Part shown: positions 54,918 to 59,015 of the stretch, piece by piece
Numbering within the stretch: the first letter of the stretch is position 1
Layout of the letters: every line of letters starts with the position of its first letter
Source: Candidatus Glassbacteria bacterium
GTDB taxonomy: Bacteria > Gemmatimonadota > Glassbacteria > GWA2-58-10
Length of the DNA: 59,015 nt
Assembly (NCBI GenBank): GCA_019456185.1
Contig: VRUH01000021.1
Coordinates: 1-59,015 of the forward strand
Reading direction: 5' to 3'
The notes under the pieces: generated by a model
Told to the model about the DNA's origin: nothing
Seen by the model: the letters and a program-made list of their open reading frames with translations, nothing else
The model's database searches: none
Program-made: the position numbers and the translations under genes

Positions 54918-55268
54918 GCTGGAGCGGGCGGAAGGCCGATGGCATGGGAACGAGCGCGGCCTGAGCCATTACAGCACTCTCCTGGCCACCTTCGATTTCG
55001 AAGAGCGCGAGCGGAGCGCGCTTTCCCTGACCGCACAGGTGCTCGCGCGGCTTGACGGGCAAGTTTAGAGCGGAAAAGGCAGGCACCCCCGCCTTTGGTC
55101 AGTCTCGATGTCCCGGATGTTCCATCCGGTGTGCGCCGAGGCGGTAACAACACTGTTCCCGGTGCCCTCAGCGGCTGGCCAACGGGCTTGCATTGCTGAC
55201 GGAAAAGCCCTATTAGCAGAAGCAATCCCGGATGGGGATACGCCTACTAGATCATGGGAGCGTTTGCA
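54918..55268. other. Region with a gene remnant and a repeat copy
   Basis: 351 bases. The plus frame at about 54935-55069 reads RGLSHYSTLLATFDFEERER and continues to LDGQV and a stop, with no start codon, so it looks like the 3' end of a lost gene of unknown family. The copy of the ~96-bp repeat at 55070-55166 follows. The last ~100 bases precede the cassette gene at 55269. Confidence 0.4.
55070..55166 (+). repeat. Imperfect ~96-bp repeat, left copy
   Basis: Shares GCGGAAA, GGCAGGCACCCCC, CGATGT, TCCATCCGGTG and a GC-rich tail with 56485-56580, in the same orientation. It contains the small palindrome CCGGATGTTCCATCCGG. The pair brackets the two-gene cassette 55269-56478. Confidence 0.7.
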
Positions 55269-55769
55269 ATGAGCAACGGCACCACGAAAATCCGCTTAAA
55301 AATCGGGGGATTGGAGATCGAGTACGAAGGCAAGGAATCATTCTTGCAAGATGAGCTATTCAATACGGTCAAGAAGGCTCTGACTCTCTATGCCGAGAAC
55401 AAGGAGCTGATTCCGGCTGAGCCAGCGGCCCAGGCCGGTGCCGGTCGGGCGGCCCCGCTTGGGGGGTTCGACCACTCGACAAACACCATCGCGGCACACC
55501 TTGGCGTCAGCACCGGTTCGGACCTGGTAATCGCGGCTGCCGCTCACCTGGCGCTGGTCAAGGGCAAGGACAAGTTTACGCGCAAGGAGATCAACGACGA
55601 GATGAAGGGGGCCACGACATATTACAAAACGAGCATGTCGGCGAATTTGTCGAAGTCGCTGGAGACGCTCGTCAAAGGCAAACGCCTGAATCAGGTGGCA
55701 ATGAATAATTATTCCCTCTCCGCCAGCGAGAGGCAGTCTTTGGAGGCGAAGCTTGCTGGACAGCACTGA
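55269..55769 (+). CDS. Hypothetical protein of a two-gene cassette
   Basis: 166 aa from the ATG at 55269 (GGGAG upstream); an ATG at 55254 lacks a ribosome binding site. The N-terminal ~50 residues (TKIRLKIGGLEIEYEGKESF) form a beta hairpin plus helix. After a Gly/Ala linker, the C-terminal part (DLVIAAAAHLALVKGKDKFT, KTSMSANLSKSLETLVKGKR) looks like a winged-helix. No family was recognised. The next gene starts inside it, 17 bases before the stop, so the two are co-translated. Confidence 0.7.
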   Translation: MSNGTTKIRLKIGGLEIEYEGKESFLQDELFNTVKKALTLYAENKELIPAEPAAQAGAGRAAPLGGFDHSTNTIAAHLGVSTGSDLVIAAAAHLALVKGKDKFTRKEINDEMKGATTYYKTSMSANLSKSLETLVKGKRLNQVAMNNYSLSASERQSLEAKLAGQH

Positions 55770-56478
55770 CCTGAAGACGTGGCTTCACCGCGATCTGTCG
55801 CAGCGGGACAAGCTGCTGCTTATCCTTGCCACGTTCGATGCGCCATGCCAGGTGAAGGAAATGAAGGACCGGGCAAAGGATGCGGGGTTACGGATTCCTG
55901 CGGCGTGGAACCCGTCGGCTGCATTGGGCAAATCCAAGGGTCTGGCGATCAGGACGCCGCAGGGCTGGGAAATCACCGACGCAGGACGGCAGCACCTGAG
56001 AAATCTTGGCGTCACAAAGATCAGCCCGGCAGCCGTGCAGGTCGCAACCGATCTGCGGGCCGAACTGTCGAATATCAAGAGTGCCGATACCCGCGCCTTC
56101 GTTGAGGAAGCGATCAGGTGTCACGAGGCGGAACTTTACCGCTCGGCTATCGTGATGTCCTGGCTATCGGCGGTCGATGTTCTGCACAACCATGTGCAGG
56201 GCAAGCATCTGAAGGCGTTCAATGCCGAGGCAAAACGCGTGGACGCAAAATGGAAGGACGCGAAAACGACGGACGATCTGGGCAAGATGGGCGAGGCGGA
56301 TTTCCTCGACCGGATCGCGGCCCTGTCGATCATAGGCAAGAATGTCAAGGAAGAGCTTAAGACGTGCCTTAAAAGACGCAACGGTTGCGGGCACCCGAAT
56401 TCATTGAAGATCGGCGCGAATACGTCGGCACACCACCTTGAAATCCTGCTGCTGAACGTGTTCAAGGTGTTCCAGTAG
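55753..56478 (+). CDS. HEPN-motif protein of the two-gene cassette
   Basis: 241 aa, TTG start six bases after GGAGG. An N-terminal winged-helix-like part (KLLLILATFDAPCQVKEMKD, GWEITDAGRQHLRNLG) is followed by a helical domain. ECHEAELYRSAIV-like CHEAELYRSAIVMSWLSAVD and LKRRNGCGHPN, with Arg-Asn-x-x-x-His, match the HEPN RNase pattern. Similar to hypothetical helical proteins in defence islands. With its partner it may be a toxin-antitoxin or abortive infection pair; that is inference. Confidence 0.65.
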   Translation: MLDSTDLKTWLHRDLSQRDKLLLILATFDAPCQVKEMKDRAKDAGLRIPAAWNPSAALGKSKGLAIRTPQGWEITDAGRQHLRNLGVTKISPAAVQVATDLRAELSNIKSADTRAFVEEAIRCHEAELYRSAIVMSWLSAVDVLHNHVQGKHLKAFNAEAKRVDAKWKDAKTTDDLGKMGEADFLDRIAALSIIGKNVKEELKTCLKRRNGCGHPNSLKIGANTSAHHLEILLLNVFKVFQ

Positions 56479-56484
56479 AAGGCG

Positions 56485-56580
56485 GCGGAAAGGGCAGGCA
56501 CCCCCTTGCTTTTGAAAATTTTCGATGTTCCGGATATTCCATCCGGTGCGCGCCGGGGCGGGAACAGCGCCGGTCCCGGC
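56485..56580 (+). repeat. Imperfect ~96-bp repeat, right copy
   Basis: Begins seven bases after the HEPN gene's stop and matches 55070-55166 in the same orientation, with scattered differences (CCGGATATTCCATCCGG in place of the left palindrome). Confidence 0.7.
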
Positions 56581-56637
56581 AGTCCCGTCGATAAATCGGC
56601 AGGTTATCCGTGGCCGAATGGCTGCGACAGAAAATTA

Positions 56638-57681
56638 CTAAGAGCCGAACATGGTGCACGGCATGTCCGGTCCGAGGAAAGAGAATGGATGGTCCGGCCC
56701 GAGAAGGTATTCGGGCCAGGTCCGGACTACTGAAGCAACGTCCTCTCCGGGCAAGGGCGCGTGCGACGGCCTAAGAGCGTGCCGGGCCATCTCGACGAAT
56801 CGGTGGATTGTGTCGGTAATAACCGCTGCGCCAAGCACGGACGGGATAGTCAGCCGTAAGGTGCCCGCATATGCGTCCAGAAATATGTGGCAACAATGCT
56901 CATGCAGGCGTTTCGTGTTGGAAAGAAGATTGGCGTAGTCGAAGGCCCGGTTCTGCCGGGCGCCTATGTGAACGTCATAGAGATATCCGTATTTGCCCGC
57001 GATTTGAGCGGCCAATCGCGCTTTAAGCCAAGGCCGTCTTAGCATCTCAATGGTCACGCTTATCAACATGTCGGGCGGGGCGCTGCCGAAGCGCGCCAGC
57101 GCCCCGTCGCCTGTAAGTCCCCAGGGAAATGGATCGAGGTCTATGAACTGGCGGGCGACCTTCTCGCGCTCGGGCGGGTAAATGGGATGCGCATAGTTGT
57201 ACGACGTGCAAAAGGTCCATATGCCGTTGTCGATGTCTGCCAGATGCTGCCTGACGCGAGCCAGGTCGCCGTCATGTCCCTGCCGGAAGTGCGCCACGCG
57301 GTTTCGGATTTGCGCCACTTCCTCGATTCGGGCGTCCCAAACGGAGCGCACGGGCAAGTACGGCGCGAACAGGCGACGATGCTTGCTGATGGTTTTGATA
57401 AGAGCGTCGAACGTCAGATAGCTGAGCGGACCGCGTTCGCGCGTTGGCATATGGGTCAGGCGCGAGTCCGCTCTTTGCGGGCCGGGGCGTAAGCCAACAA
57501 GATAGTTGGCCCAATCGGTCCCGTATCGGGATTTCAGTTCGAGATAGACAAGCTCCCGTAGCCACAGTTCCAGTTGCCACAGGCTGACGTAGCAATCAAG
57601 CCTCCCCGATGGGAGGGGCGGCCAGATCGAACTGGTTCCCCTATTGCCCGATGGCGGGTCGGGTGAGTGGACATCTTGCAA
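56638..57681 (-). CDS. HEPN-motif hypothetical protein (Swt1-like)
   Basis: Up to 347 aa; the first codon is TTG and the true start may be further in. An N-terminal helical pair (SLWQLELWLRELVYLELKSR) and RIEEVAQIRNRVAHFRQGHD, with Arg-Asn-Arg-x-x-His, resemble HEPN proteins of the Swt1-like type. The C-terminal ~200 residues are helical and basic without a known family. It is transcribed toward the cassette and starts 10 bases after the integrase remnant. Possibly an RNA-cleaving defence protein. Confidence 0.6.
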   Translation of the reverse strand: MQDVHSPDPPSGNRGTSSIWPPLPSGRLDCYVSLWQLELWLRELVYLELKSRYGTDWANYLVGLRPGPQRADSRLTHMPTRERGPLSYLTFDALIKTISKHRRLFAPYLPVRSVWDARIEEVAQIRNRVAHFRQGHDGDLARVRQHLADIDNGIWTFCTSYNYAHPIYPPEREKVARQFIDLDPFPWGLTGDGALARFGSAPPDMLISVTIEMLRRPWLKARLAAQIAGKYGYLYDVHIGARQNRAFDYANLLSNTKRLHEHCCHIFLDAYAGTLRLTIPSVLGAAVITDTIHRFVEMARHALRPSHAPLPGEDVASVVRTWPEYLLGPDHPFSFLGPDMPCTMFGS

Positions 57682-57690
57682 TTGGTTGCC

Positions 57691-57936
57691 TCATTTGTCC
57701 TCTTTTTTGAGTTTTTCGATGCGCTGCCGCCGCTCCCTGCGAACATTGACCAGTGACGTGTCTATCATGTCCTTGAGATGGGCCGCATAGTGCTTTTCGA
57801 TCATCTCGACGCTGGTGCGGTAGTTCTTGGCAACGCGCCGGTCGAGGCCGGCGAGATAGGCCGAGCATTGCCAGAAGCGGCTATTCGGGCGTTTGTAGAG
57901 GTGGACCTTGCCGCCGAAAATCGTTTGAGTCGCCAT
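57691..57936 (-). pseudogene. Tyrosine integrase with internal deletion
   Basis: 81 codons. The first ~37 (GKVHLYKRPNSRFWQCSAYL) are the N-terminal start of a phage-type integrase. The rest (RTSVEMIEKHYAAHLKDMID) is the C-terminal end with the nucleophilic Tyr of KHYAAH. The ~300 residues between, including the Arg and H-x-x-R catalytic motifs, are missing in frame. It cannot recombine DNA. It sits next to the right tRNA-fMet fragment and probably mobilised the nested element. Confidence 0.75.
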
Positions 57937-58040
57937 GGCCGGGTGCCTCGGGCAAAACTGTGCAAAATGTGTAAGGACTGTGTAAGGGTGTTTTGGAACG
58001 AATCAAGGGGTCAAGATTTCGCTTAACCCCTTGATTTTAT

Positions 58041-58085
58041 TGGTTACGGGGGTAGGATTCGAACCTACGACCTTCAGGTTATGAG
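58041..58085 (-). repeat. tRNA-fMet 3' fragment (right copy)
   Basis: Minus-strand end ...CCCCCGTAACCA, differing from the left copy at two positions. Pairing of the anticodon stem continues a few bases beyond 58085 (CCTGA) before diverging. The 5' half of the tRNA is missing. Old attachment site of the nested element. Confidence 0.75.
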
Positions 58086-58213
58086 CCTGATGGTTTGATA
58101 GGATGCCGGATGCTCCGCCGCCTTGTTGAGACCCACGTAACCACGATCAACACACAGCCTAACAGACAACCTTCTTTATCATCGAGACCACCCATTTAGG
58201 CACCATAGTGAGG

Positions 58214-58255
58214 GTAAGTGCAAGCGGATTTGTTGCACTTACAGTGCACTTACGG
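58214..58255. repeat. TGCACTTACAG repeats, probable arm sites (right)
   Basis: TGCACTTACAG at 58234-58244, TGCACTTACGG at 58245-58255 and an inverted GTAAGTGCA at 58214-58222, 44 bases inside the right attachment repeat. They match the three copies at 18710-18756, which ties both ends to the same integrase. Confidence 0.65.
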
Positions 58256-58298
58256 GCTACAATGGCAAACTGTGGTATCTGTTAACCCGTTGAAATAG

Positions 58299-58345
58299 TG
58301 GTGGGCCCGGCAGGACTCGAACCTGCAACCAGACCGTTATGAGCG
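58299..58345. repeat. Right attachment site within tRNA-Ile
   Basis: 47 bp identical to 18534-18580. Insertion here keeps the tRNA complete, since the incoming element supplies or retains the gene's 3' end. Confidence 0.9.
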
Positions 58346-58375
58346 GCCGGCTCTAACCAGTTGAGCTACGGGCCC
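58299..58375 (-). tRNA. tRNA-Ile(CAT)
   Basis: 77 bases including encoded CCA. The acceptor stem pairs GGGCCCG with CGGGCCC, the D-arm has AGCTCAACTGGTTAGAG, the anticodon is CAT (58339-58341) and the T-arm reads GCAGGTTCGAGTCCTGC. The anticodon-loop context CTCATAA and overall sequence match tRNA-Ile2, whose C34 is changed to lysidine, rather than methionine tRNAs. The 3' 47 bases are the right attachment site of the island. Confidence 0.9.
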
Positions 58376-58429
58376 GTGACCGACGTCAGAGGACAGACGT
58401 CAGATATCAGATTTCGGCCGGTCTGGCAT

Positions 58430-58728
58430 CTAGTGGATAGAATCTAACATATGGTACCCATACGACGGCTTCCCGAGTTCACCCGGAAAGGCGCTCGATG
58501 CGCCGTGATGCTGTAGCATCACAAGCATCGGGCAACGCATCCGGTGAGCTCGGGAAGCCGCCCCCTGGGGGCTCCGGGGGACACCCCCGCTCCCCCGAGG
58601 GGTCCCATTCCCCGGCTTCTCGGGGCGTCGAAGCCTCTTGACGATGCTCCGGCATCGCCGGCGAGGCTCCTCCTGCCGAGAAGCCGGGGAATGGGATCGT
58701 ATGGGTACCATATGTTAGATTTTATCCA

Positions 58729-58732
<4 letters not shown>
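58430..58732. mobile_element. MITE-like element with 36-bp terminal inverted repeats
   Basis: Terminal repeats at 58430-58465 and 58697-58732 (CTAGTGGATA...CATACGA and its complement) differ at one base. Inside are two further inverted repeats: 58466-58483 with 58543-58560 (one mismatch) and 58604-58623 with 58676-58695. The 303-bp unit has no gene. This is the pattern of a non-autonomous transposon or a highly folded repeat. It ends exactly in the rpoD stop codon. Confidence 0.75.

Positions 58733-59015
<283 letters not shown>

Larger units (their letters stand above)
54873..58085. mobile_element. Decayed nested element between tRNA-fMet fragments
   Basis: A 3.2-kb segment flanked by 45-bp direct repeats that match each other at 43 of 45 positions and correspond to the 3' part of initiator tRNA. 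Just inside the right repeat is an integrase with its middle deleted. Cargo is a two-gene cassette with imperfect flanking repeats and a HEPN-motif gene. Neither repeat is attached to a full tRNA, so the segment is a relic that probably arrived inside a larger element. Confidence 0.65.

Overview
The window comes from a GC-rich bacterial chromosome, most likely an alphaproteobacterium that oxidises sulfur. The evidence is a reverse-type dissimilatory sulfite reductase gene string in the purple-sulfur-bacterium order dsrM-K-L-J-O-P-N, a TusA / YeeE-YedE / DsrE-type sulfur-trafficking cluster, and a tRNA-Ile(CAT) gene next to the 3' end of rpoD. The genus cannot be fixed from the sequence alone.

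Region 1 (1-7375): the tail of dsrM, then complete dsrK, dsrL, dsrJ, dsrO and dsrP, overlapping or tightly spaced, then a dsrN cut off after about 66 codons. A 12-bp hairpin separates this operon from a convergent secreted two-domain rhodanese.

Region 2 (7376-18533): a GT2 glycosyltransferase and a radical SAM protein on the plus strand run tail-to-tail into a long minus-strand string: three small DsrE/F/H-like proteins, a GT39-like membrane glycosyltransferase, a YeeE/YedE transporter, a TusA-like sulfur carrier, two related small membrane proteins, an FAD oxidoreductase and a B12-binding radical SAM enzyme. A frameshifted amidase remnant lies next to the island edge.

Region 3 (18534-58345, 39.8 kb): an integrative island in the 3' end of tRNA-Ile(CAT). 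It is bounded by 47-bp identical repeats. Repeats of TGCACTTACAG, probably integrase arm sites, lie just inside both ends, and a complete tyrosine integrase sits at the left end. The left part holds element maintenance genes: an AlpA-like HTH protein, a winged-helix/DnaA-N-like protein, a PD-(D/E)XK-like protein, ParB, a DUF488-like protein and several small proteins.

The middle (25976-45532) is a plus-strand block of exported proteins: a TPR-trypsin protease, a DUF4384-type protein, lipoproteins, five caspase-like (C14) proteins with different sensor-like N-termini, a secreted phospholipase A2 and several small exported proteins. All five caspase proteins end in an EF-hand-like loop, and PLA2 enzymes are calcium dependent. 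I infer an envelope-located, possibly calcium-responsive protease/lipase module; this is the best candidate here for an undescribed system.

Next is a six-gene type I restriction-modification operon (45660-54550) with an Abi_C-like protein, a HEPN-like protein and a DUF6119/TIGR04141-like protein between hsdS and hsdR. The right end (54873-58085) is a decayed nested element flanked by two 3' fragments of initiator tRNA. It carries an integrase with an internal deletion, a two-gene cassette with a HEPN motif between imperfect repeats, and another HEPN-motif protein.

Region 4 (58299-59015): the intact tRNA-Ile(CAT), a 303-bp MITE-like element with 36-bp terminal inverted repeats, and the 3' end of rpoD, whose stop codon lies in the terminal repeat.
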